A stretch of DNA of 20,694 nt from CAVEFW01 sp964579575 (GTDB lineage: Bacteria; Actinomycetota; Coriobacteriia; Coriobacteriales; Eggerthellaceae): assembly GCA_964579575.1 (NCBI GenBank), contig CAZOGL010000029.1, positions 1 through 20,694 on the forward strand, written 5' to 3'. A model generated the notes under the pieces. The model made no database searches and had not been told where the DNA came from. It worked only from the letters and a program-made list of their open reading frames with translations. Shown piece after piece: positions 1 to 6,242 of the stretch; positions within the stretch are counted from its first letter, which is position 1; the number at the start of each line of letters is the position of its first letter. The position numbers and the translations under genes were made by a program.

Positions 1-51
1 CTCGCAAGGCGCCTAAACTCGAAAGGCGTCTAAACTCGCAAGGCGCCTAAA
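1..51. repeat. 17-bp tandem repeat, three copies
   Basis: Three head-to-tail 17-bp units at 1-17, 18-34 and 35-51. Units 1 and 3 are identical (ctcgcaaggcgcctaaa); unit 2 differs at two positions. Units 1 and 3 contain the 8-bp palindrome AGGCGCCT, directly followed by AA. Each unit carries a TAA triplet (14-16, 31-33, 48-50). A decayed fourth copy of the core (gcgcctaaat) lies at 171-180. The array touches the window edge and may continue upstream, perhaps as the 3' end of an unseen gene. Its period matches the array at 2847-2965. Confidence 0.85.
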
Positions 52-68
52 ACTCCTTAATTGAATTT

Positions 69-136
69 GCAACCTGGACGGACCCTCCTGGGGAAACGCC
101 GAAAACCACCCCGACCTTGCCAGGTGTCCAGGTTGC
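69..136. repeat. 11-bp inverted repeat, 46-bp spacer
   Basis: GCAACCTGGAC at 69-79 is exactly complementary to GTCCAGGTTGC at 126-136. The right arm also sits in an imperfect direct duplication: GGTGTCCAG occurs at 123-131 and again at 143-151. No T-run follows the right arm, so it is not a typical intrinsic terminator. It could be an operator or a decayed repeat. Nothing else recognisable was seen between 52 and 230. Confidence 0.5.
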
Positions 137-234
137 GATTGTGGTGTCCAGCTTAAAATTGCAATCAAGGGCGCCTAAATCTTATGCCGAGTGTGTGGTT
201 GTCAGTTGTTTTTTCTCCCAGACGTGCTCATTGC

Positions 235-243
235 TGGTAGAAT
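235..243 (+). promoter_or_regulatory. Possible extended -10 promoter of the cyclophilin gene
   Basis: TGGTAGAAT at 235-243 fits the extended -10 form (TGn followed by a TATAAT-like hexamer, here TAGAAT at 238-243). No good -35 box sits 16-18 bp upstream. It lies about 37 bp before the ATG at 280, so the 5' UTR would be short. It was identified by eye only. Confidence 0.35.
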
Positions 244-279
244 CTGGTTTCGTATGCACACAAGCAAGGAGGAAACTCT

Positions 280-813
280 ATGGCTAAATACACGCCCGAA
301 TATAAGCCCAACGGCAAGGAAATCGCCGTCTTCACCACGAGCAAAGGGACCATTCGCGTCCAACTTCACGGCGAGGATGCCCCTATCCATGTCGGCAACT
401 TCGTCGAGCTCGCCGAGAAGGGCTTCTACGATAACGTCAAGTTCCATCGCTACGTTCCTGGTTTTGTCATCCAAGGCGGTTGCCCCAACACCCGCGACAT
501 GACCTCTGCCGAGGTAGCCTCTGGGCGTCCTGGCAAGAACGGTCGTCCCGGTACGGGCAATCCTGGCTACACCATCCAAGAGGAGTTCACCACCAACCCC
601 CACAACGTCCACAAGGACGGAACGCTGGCCATGGCTCGTTCCTCCATGCCGAACTCCGCGGGTTCGCAATTCTATTTCTGTCTCGGCGACCAACCGTTCC
701 TAGATTCCAGCTATACGGTGTTCGGTGACACGATTGAAGGCAAGAAGGTCATCGGGGAGCTTCGTGCCGGCGACGTCATCGAGCGTATCGAGATCGAGAA
801 CCTCAACGAGTAG
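280..813 (+). CDS. Cyclophilin-type peptidyl-prolyl cis-trans isomerase
   Basis: A 177-residue protein that should catalyse cis-trans isomerisation of peptide bonds before proline, helping protein folding. The cyclophilin core is complete. FHRYVPGFVIQGG (55-67) carries the catalytic Arg57 and Gln65, GSQFYF (128-133) is the substrate-pocket strand, and SYTVFG (144-149) is near the end. Phe140 sits where human cyclophilin A has Trp121, as is usual for bacterial cyclophilins. No signal peptide or membrane segment is seen, so it is probably cytoplasmic. The ATG at 280 has a strong Shine-Dalgarno, AAGGAGG at 266-272, seven bases away. The TPR gene follows after 51 bp, so the two may be co-transcribed. 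The cellular clients cannot be deduced. Confidence 0.95.
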   Translation: MAKYTPEYKPNGKEIAVFTTSKGTIRVQLHGEDAPIHVGNFVELAEKGFYDNVKFHRYVPGFVIQGGCPNTRDMTSAEVASGRPGKNGRPGTGNPGYTIQEEFTTNPHNVHKDGTLAMARSSMPNSAGSQFYFCLGDQPFLDSSYTVFGDTIEGKKVIGELRAGDVIERIEIENLNE

Positions 814-864
814 CGGTATTCGTCCCACGCAACACAAAAACACAAACGGACGGAAAGGCATTCA

Positions 865-2247
865 ATGAACAATCAGCTCTTCAACCAGGCTAAGGAAGCA
901 GCGAGCGCGAAGGACTACGCCTCCGCGTTGAATCTGTATACCCAATGCCTCCAAGACCTCGAGAACGTGCCGGTTGCTGGCGAGGTCGGTCGGATCTACC
1001 ACCAGATCGGCAACTGTCTCGTGCGTCTGCGCAACTACTCCGAGGCGACCAACGCCTATTCCCAGGCCCTCTCGGACCAGATGTATGACGCTACGGGTAC
1101 GCTGCACTACAACCTTGGTCAGGCTTATGCAGCCCTTCGCGACTACGACAACGCGATCCTGCATTACCAATCTGCCGTGGCTGACGGCAAGTATGCCACG
1201 CCGTACAAGGCCTACTCCGCGCTCGGCGCGGCGTTGTTGAAGACCGGTTCCTCCGCTGAGGCTGGTGTGGCGTTCCGCGAGGCCGCTCTTGACGAGCGTA
1301 ACCCCGATCCGACGAAGGCCCTGCTCAACCTCGGTGTTTGCTTCATGGCCCTCGATCGTCCGGCAGACGCGATTGCTAGCTACGAGAGCGCGTTGCCTTT
1401 CGACACCGATACGGCGACTCGCAACAAGATCTACGCGAACCTCGGCCAAGCTTATGTCGCCACCGGCCAGATGAAGAAGGCGGTCGGCGCCTTCGAGTCT
1501 GCCCTGGCGGACAAGACCTACTTCCTGTCCGATTCCGCGGCGGTGGACTACCAAAAGGCAATCGGCGCGGTGTCCCAGGGTACCGACGAGTTCATGCCCG
1601 TCACGGTCGATTTAGCAGCACAAGCTGATGCCGAGATGTACGGCGAACCCGACGCGAACCTGTCCGGCTTGGATGTCTCTTCCGACGGTACGGCGGTTCT
1701 TGACGCCGGTTATGGCGATTACGGCTATGGCGATTACGACGAGTTTGCCGACTACCGTCCGCAAGAACCGGCCCCCGGCCTTCAACTTCCCCAAGACACC
1801 GACAACTTCTTCCAAAATCAGGCCAACATTGATTGGGAGAAGGATATGGAGAAGATGGGCAAGAGGCGCCATCCCGTCCTCAAGTTTTTGCTCGTCCTGC
1901 TCATCATCGTGATTATCGGCGCCGCCGGCGTTATCTTCGCCTTCACCCAAGGCTATGGCTACCCGATGCAGGACTCCGTCGCCACCTCCCTGCTCAACAA
2001 CCCCTCTGAAACCTCCAACTACGTTCAGGGCCTTAGCTCAGACAAGATCGCTTCCTTCCAAGACATCATCGTTTCCGATGGCGATGTCACCATCGACGGC
2101 GTGAACCGCGCCATGAACGAATCCAAGGTCTATGCGACCACCACCAATAACCAGGGCGGAGAGTTCACCTACGAGATCACGATGTCCCGCGAGGGCATCG
2201 GTTGGAAGGTGGCTAACGTCCAACTCTATTTCAACAGCCAACACTAA
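865..2247 (+). CDS. TPR-repeat protein with single membrane anchor
   Basis: A 460-residue protein of unknown exact role. Residues 1 to about 240 hold several tandem TPR-like helix pairs, for example those around 75-106, 115-142, 149-178 and 188-216; TPRs form protein-binding scaffolds. Residues 245-330 are an acidic linker with a Gly-Asp-Tyr-rich stretch (YGDYGYGDYDEF, 283-294). One strong hydrophobic helix (about 340-361) follows a basic KRRH cluster, so by the positive-inside rule the TPR part is cytoplasmic and the last 100 residues are outside. The ATG has GGAAAGG at 853-859. It lies 51 bp after the cyclophilin gene and 40 bp before ndk, suggesting one transcription unit. An assembly role at the membrane is plausible, but no family assignment is certain. 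Confidence 0.85.
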   Translation: MNNQLFNQAKEAASAKDYASALNLYTQCLQDLENVPVAGEVGRIYHQIGNCLVRLRNYSEATNAYSQALSDQMYDATGTLHYNLGQAYAALRDYDNAILHYQSAVADGKYATPYKAYSALGAALLKTGSSAEAGVAFREAALDERNPDPTKALLNLGVCFMALDRPADAIASYESALPFDTDTATRNKIYANLGQAYVATGQMKKAVGAFESALADKTYFLSDSAAVDYQKAIGAVSQGTDEFMPVTVDLAAQADAEMYGEPDANLSGLDVSSDGTAVLDAGYGDYGYGDYDEFADYRPQEPAPGLQLPQDTDNFFQNQANIDWEKDMEKMGKRRHPVLKFLLVLLIIVIIGAAGVIFAFTQGYGYPMQDSVATSLLNNPSETSNYVQGLSSDKIASFQDIIVSDGDVTIDGVNRAMNESKVYATTTNNQGGEFTYEITMSREGIGWKVANVQLYFNSQH

Positions 2248-2287
2248 GTCGTCCATCCCCAAAAGGGTTAAAGAAAGGAAAACAACT

Positions 2288-2692
2288 ATGGCAATCGAGA
2301 AGACCTACACCATGATCAAGCCTGATGGCGTCCGCAATGGCCACATTGGCGAGATCGTCAACCGTTTCGAGCGCGCCGGCCTCAAGATCGAGCGCATGGA
2401 GCTTTGCAATTTGACCCCCGAGCAGGTCAAGGCGAACTATGCAGAGCATGAGGGCAAGCCGTTCTACGAGGGCCTCGTTGCCTACATCCTCTCTGGCCCG
2501 GTTGTCAAGATGTGCGTCTCCGGTGAGGGTGCCGTCAAGAAGGTTCGTACCCTCATGGGCGCAACCAACCCGGCTGAGGCTGCTCCTGGCACCATCCGTG
2601 GCGACTTCGGTCTGATCATGGACGAGAACGTCATCCACGGCTCCGACTCCGTTGAGTCCGCTGAGCGTGAGATCGGCATCTTCTTCGCATAA
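2288..2692 (+). CDS. ndk: Nucleoside diphosphate kinase
   Basis: A 134-residue enzyme transferring the gamma-phosphate of ATP to other NDPs through a phosphohistidine, which balances NTP and dNTP pools in the cytoplasm. The signature NVIHGSDS (114-121) contains the phosphorylated His117. Lys11 (TMIKPDG), Arg87 and Arg104 fit the nucleotide-phosphate-binding residues of the family. The length is normal. The reading frame is open upstream to 2132, but the family N-terminus (MAIEKTY) and the SD-like GAAAGGA at 2273-2279 place the start at 2288. It follows the TPR gene by 40 bp. After the TAA there is a short hairpin and then an assembly gap in repeats. Confidence 0.97.
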   Translation: MAIEKTYTMIKPDGVRNGHIGEIVNRFERAGLKIERMELCNLTPEQVKANYAEHEGKPFYEGLVAYILSGPVVKMCVSGEGAVKKVRTLMGATNPAEAAPGTIRGDFGLIMDENVIHGSDSVESAEREIGIFFA

Positions 2693-2710
2693 GAGCGTAA
2701 GGGCGCAGGA

Positions 2711-2727
2711 TAGCGGCGGCTCCGCTA
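2711..2727. other. Small hairpin just after ndk
   Basis: TAGCGG (2711-2716) pairs with CCGCTA (2722-2727) across a 5-nt loop, 19 bp after the ndk stop. No T-run follows before the gap at 2733, so terminator function cannot be judged. It carries a TAG triplet in its left arm, like several repeat units elsewhere in the window. Confidence 0.45.
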
Positions 2728-2732
2728 CAAGC

Positions 2733-2832
2733 NNNNNNNNNNNNNNNNNNNNNNNNNNNNNNNNNNNNNNNNNNNNNNNNNNNNNNNNNNNNNNNNNNNN
2801 NNNNNNNNNNNNNNNNNNNNNNNNNNNNNNNN
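2733..2832. other. Assembly gap (100 N)
   Basis: Exactly 100 unknown bases, the conventional placeholder for a scaffold gap of unknown size. Unlike the other two gaps in this window, its flanks share no identical sequence that I can see, so real sequence, probably more repeat, is missing here. Confidence 0.98.
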
Positions 2833-2981
2833 CGTGTCACAGACGGTGTCGCGCGTCGCAAAAGGCATCGCGTAGCGAAAGGCATCGCGTCGTGAATGGC
2901 ATCGCGGTTCGGAGGGCGCCGTGTCGCGAAAGGCATCGCGGTTCGGAGGGCGCCGCGTCGCATCGTGTCACAGGCGGCGTC
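2833..2981. repeat. 17-bp-period repeat tract downstream of ndk
   Basis: GGCATCGCG recurs at 2864, 2881, 2898 and 2932, spaced 17, 17 and 34 bp. Intervening 17-bp blocks beginning GGCGCCG (2915, 2949) are diverged units, so the whole tract from about 2847 to 2965 has a 17-bp period. A 24-bp identity links 2898-2921 and 2932-2955, a higher-order 34-bp repeat. The array is bracketed by CGTGTCACAG at 2833 and 2964, each followed by a near-identical 8-bp stretch. The core CGAAAGGC is shared with unit 2 of the array at 1-51. The left end is lost in the gap. No gene is supported in 2693-3107. Confidence 0.8.
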
Positions 2982-2991
2982 CTCGGAAAAA

Positions 2992-3009
2992 TATTCTGCC
3001 ACGAGAATA
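2992..3009. promoter_or_regulatory. Inverted repeat, possible operator
   Basis: TATTCT (2992-2997) and AGAATA (3004-3009) form a perfect 6-6-6 inverted repeat about 100 bp before the surface-protein gene. The symmetry would suit a dimeric regulator. I do not recognise it as a known box, and no convincing -35/-10 pair could be placed around it. Confidence 0.3.
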
Positions 3010-3107
3010 ACGTCCAAAATCATGTAGTATTGTTCTCAAGCTGAGATAGAAATGCATGTCGCATGATCCAGCTGAAAGAACCGACAACCAACGGAAAGGA
3101 GATTGTC

Positions 3108-6071
3108 ATGAGTACTATTGCCCGTAGACGATATCGGGGGGAGGTTACGAAGAAGCTCATCAACTGCCTCTTGAGCGGCGTGATGGTCGTGGGCCTTATG
3201 CCTAGTTTCGCCTTTGCGTTGACGGAGAATGTTGATTGGAGCGATTCCACCGCAGTGACCGAGCTTTTGGCCCAAACCACGCAATTGAGCGGCGGTCAAG
3301 AGATTATCCAGGATGGAGTCTACAAGCTCGACCCCAACTACAGCGGAACCTATAAAATCGGCGAAGGACTTGACGTCGTCATCGTCGGTGAAGGTGTCAG
3401 CAAGGTTTATTCGGGCGTGAGCCTCCAAATCGGCGAAGGTACCCACCTGACCTTGAAGGACTTCTACGCTAATCAGGCTACCACCCAAGATAAGGGTACG
3501 ATCTACTTTAGTGGCAATGGCAGGCTCTCGATCGAGGGGATCAACGAGATTAACAACGATGGTGGCCTCAATGCAGCTGTCATCCATATTGGCAAGGGAT
3601 TCACCTTGGATCTCGACGGTAGTGGTTTGCTGTATGGCTACAAGTCCGCCCTTTGCTCCTACATCGGCGGCGATGTCAACGAGGCAAATGGCGCCATCAA
3701 TTTCAAGGGCGGTTATTGGCACATCAAGGGAACCAAGACCGGTGCGGTTATCGGTGGCGACTCCACCTCTGTCAAGGGCGACACCATCACCATCAGCGGT
3801 GGTGAGCTGTATTGCAAGGGCGTCGCAAGAGGCGCTCTGATCGGCGGCTCTAACCAGGGACTGTCGGGCGACGTCGTCATCACGGGTGGTCTTATCGAGC
3901 TGTTCCAGGACTTTAGCGGTCCCGCGATCGGTGCTGGTAACTCTGCCAACGTCGGCAACGTCACGATTACCGGCGGTTCCCTCAAGACGGTTCGCAGCGC
4001 GAACTCCTGGGCCAAAAAGGGCGAGGATGGCACGTACCACGAGCCTTCGGTGGAAACCTCTGGCGTCATCGCTACCGGAGCTGAGAACTATGCGATTCTC
4101 CCGATAGACGTCTCGGGTGTCACTGGGGACGTCAAAGTCACGGTCGACGACAAGGACTTCTACAGCGGTCGGACCTATACCTATGTCACCAACGAGGTTA
4201 AAAACCCCACTGCTGCCCAAACCACCGGAGCCCTCTCCGATACCCAGGCGAATTGGCTTACCAACGACGCAAATTGGCTTGTCACCAAGGCGGACTACGG
4301 CACCGCTGCCTATCCGACCAAGAGTGGCTCCTCTTTCGTCCCCGAGAACAACCTCTACCTGTATCTGACCAAGGGTGACCACACGGTCACCGTCAATGGC
4401 ACCACGACCAAATATGCCTACGATGCCGACGCCGATGAGTTTTACGCCATGGCGCCCATCACCGAGGTCGCAACCGCTTCAGACCTCGCAAGGCTTGCAA
4501 ATACCGTCAACGCTGGCGTCGATTACAAAGATGTGACCGTCACCCTCAAGAACGATATTGCGCTTACGGGTACTTGGACCCCCATCGGTAACGCAAGCTA
4601 TGCCTTTAACGGAACCTTCGACGGTGCGGGCCACACTATCTCCGGCCTGTCCATCACCGACGGCACCGGCGGTTACAAGGGCCTCTTTGGCAATAACGCC
4701 GGCATCATCAAGGACGTCAACGTCTCTGGCTCCATCGGCGCCCTCTCTGCAGGTACCGACAATATCGCTGGTATCGCTGGGCACAACTCCGGCACTGTCT
4801 CTGGTTGTGTGAACGATGTCGCAGTTGAGGTCACTACCTCCGCAATCTACGCGGTCGGCGGCATCGTCGGTCAAAACGAGGGTGTTATCACCGAATGCGC
4901 AAACAACGCAGCCATCAAGGGCGTTAAGGCTGTTGGCGGCATCTGCGGACGCAGCTATGGCGAGAACGCCGTCATCTCCAAATGCGTCAACCGCGGCGAT
5001 GTGACCGGTAGCGGCGGAGGCAAGGATCAGATCGGCGGCATCGTCGGCGGCCTCGGAAACAAGGATTCCGTCACTACCGCTTCCGTTGCGACCAATTGCT
5101 ACAACCTCGGTTCTGTGACCAATCCCAACGGTCGTTGGGTCGGCGGTATCGCGGGATTCGCAACGAAGGGTGCGAGCATCACGAACTGCTACAACGCCGG
5201 CGTTATCGGCGATGCCTACAAAAACAACGGTGGCCTGATCTGCTATGCGGATTCCGGTGTTGGCACCTTGACGGCTTTCACCAACAACTACGCTTTGAAC
5301 CAGGAGGGCTACGCGGGCGAATCCGAGAACGGCACCAAGCTTTCCTCTGACGACCTCAAGGCTGCTGCTTCGCTTCTCGGCGATGCCTACAAGTCGGCTT
5401 GCCGCTCCTATCCTTTGCTCACTTGGGAAAAGGATGTCGATGCCCCGGCTTTGTCCCTGTCCAGCGAGACAGAGAGCCTCAAGGTTGGTGACACCTTGAC
5501 CGTCGCAATCAACATGGCCAACATCAGCGCATCGGGTGACGCCACGATCACCTTCTCCGACAACCTGAAGCTTGAGAACATCGTTGCCGGTAGCGCGTTG
5601 AGCGGTAAAGATCTCAACTTCCAGGTCACGAAGGACAAGGGCTTCTTCTCCTTCCTCGCCAACGAATCCGTGAGTGATGGTACCGTTGCCGTCGCGACGT
5701 TCACGTGCGTTTCGGCGGGCAAGGCCACCGTTGGAGCAACAGGCGGGTATGCTGGTTACTCCGCGGATTCTGATGAATACAAAATCGTGGATGCCACCTC
5801 CCTCGAGCGTACCGTCAATCTCAACGGTACCTTGGGTGACGTGAACAACAGCGGCACGATCAACATTGTCGATGCCCAGATTGCCTATGACATCGCTGCT
5901 AATCGCTACGCTGAGGGTGAGGCTTTGACCAGCCTCATCGCTTGCTGGGGCAACGGCGCCACGCTTGACCTCATCAAGGTCTATGTGGACGTCAACGCGG
6001 ACAACACTGTCGATGCTCTCGATGCTCGTGCGATCCAGTACTACGTCCATTACGGCTCCTTCGGGAAGTAA
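3108..6071 (+). CDS. Secreted GLUG-repeat protein with cohesin-like and dockerin modules
   Basis: A 987-residue extracellular protein, probably a surface adhesin or scaffold component. Residues 1-37 are a signal peptide: basic RRRYR start, hydrophobic core, likely cut after AFA (37). About 45-330 is Gly/Asn-rich and looks like a right-handed beta-helix (repeated ISGGELY, ITGGLIE, ITGGSLK turns). About 487-735 has GLUG-like repeats (FNGTFDGAGHTISGLSI, then IAGHNSG, IVGQNEG). About 780-900 resembles a cohesin-type beta-sandwich (KVGDTLTVAINMANIS onward). About 910-984 is a type I dockerin with two calcium loops: D911-N913-S915-N919-D922 and D961-N963-D965-D969-D972. No LPXTG or SLH anchor is present. 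The ATG at 3108 has AAAGGAG at 3095-3101; an in-frame ATG at 3063 lacks this and would spoil the signal peptide. No catalytic domain was recognised. Confidence 0.85.
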   Translation: MSTIARRRYRGEVTKKLINCLLSGVMVVGLMPSFAFALTENVDWSDSTAVTELLAQTTQLSGGQEIIQDGVYKLDPNYSGTYKIGEGLDVVIVGEGVSKVYSGVSLQIGEGTHLTLKDFYANQATTQDKGTIYFSGNGRLSIEGINEINNDGGLNAAVIHIGKGFTLDLDGSGLLYGYKSALCSYIGGDVNEANGAINFKGGYWHIKGTKTGAVIGGDSTSVKGDTITISGGELYCKGVARGALIGGSNQGLSGDVVITGGLIELFQDFSGPAIGAGNSANVGNVTITGGSLKTVRSANSWAKKGEDGTYHEPSVETSGVIATGAENYAILPIDVSGVTGDVKVTVDDKDFYSGRTYTYVTNEVKNPTAAQTTGALSDTQANWLTNDANWLVTKADYGTAAYPTKSGSSFVPENNLYLYLTKGDHTVTVNGTTTKYAYDADADEFYAMAPITEVATASDLARLANTVNAGVDYKDVTVTLKNDIALTGTWTPIGNASYAFNGTFDGAGHTISGLSITDGTGGYKGLFGNNAGIIKDVNVSGSIGALSAGTDNIAGIAGHNSGTVSGCVNDVAVEVTTSAIYAVGGIVGQNEGVITECANNAAIKGVKAVGGICGRSYGENAVISKCVNRGDVTGSGGGKDQIGGIVGGLGNKDSVTTASVATNCYNLGSVTNPNGRWVGGIAGFATKGASITNCYNAGVIGDAYKNNGGLICYADSGVGTLTAFTNNYALNQEGYAGESENGTKLSSDDLKAAASLLGDAYKSACRSYPLLTWEKDVDAPALSLSSETESLKVGDTLTVAINMANISASGDATITFSDNLKLENIVAGSALSGKDLNFQVTKDKGFFSFLANESVSDGTVAVATFTCVSAGKATVGATGGYAGYSADSDEYKIVDATSLERTVNLNGTLGDVNNSGTINIVDAQIAYDIAANRYAEGEALTSLIACWGNGATLDLIKVYVDVNADNTVDALDARAIQYYVHYGSFGK

Positions 6072-6096
6072 TCGGCAAAGAGTTCCCATCGAACTT

Positions 6097-6124
6097 GGAG
6101 GGTCCCCGAGGGACCCTCCTTTTT
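6097..6124 (+). terminator. Intrinsic terminator of the dockerin-protein gene
   Basis: GGAGGGTCCC (6097-6106) pairs perfectly with GGGACCCTCC (6110-6119) across a 3-nt CGA loop and is followed directly by five T (6120-6124). It starts 25 bp after the stop codon, a textbook rho-independent terminator. Confidence 0.93.
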
Positions 6125-6151
6125 GTTGCCTGCACGTTAATTGTTGGATGC

Positions 6152-6178
6152 GGGGGCGGCGAGATTGGGTGGGGAGGG
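6152..6178 (+). other. Putative G-quadruplex motif upstream of asnB
   Basis: Four G-tracts lie on the + strand: GGGGG (6152-6156), GGG (6167-6169), GGGG (6171-6174) and GGG (6176-6178), with loops of 10, 1 and 1 nt. More G-pairs follow. The motif lies 65-91 bp before the asnB start, in the likely 5' UTR or promoter region. No other promoter signal was clear between the terminator and asnB. Confidence 0.4.
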
Positions 6179-6242
6179 TGGCGCAGGTCGGCGTTGGTGG
6201 GTAGGATGGAGATACGACGACCACGGGGAGATGGTTTTTGCA

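Noticed and set aside
2132..2287. An N-terminal extension of ndk
   Set aside because: It overlaps the TPR gene out of frame and adds residues absent from the NDK family. The internal ATG has the ribosome site.
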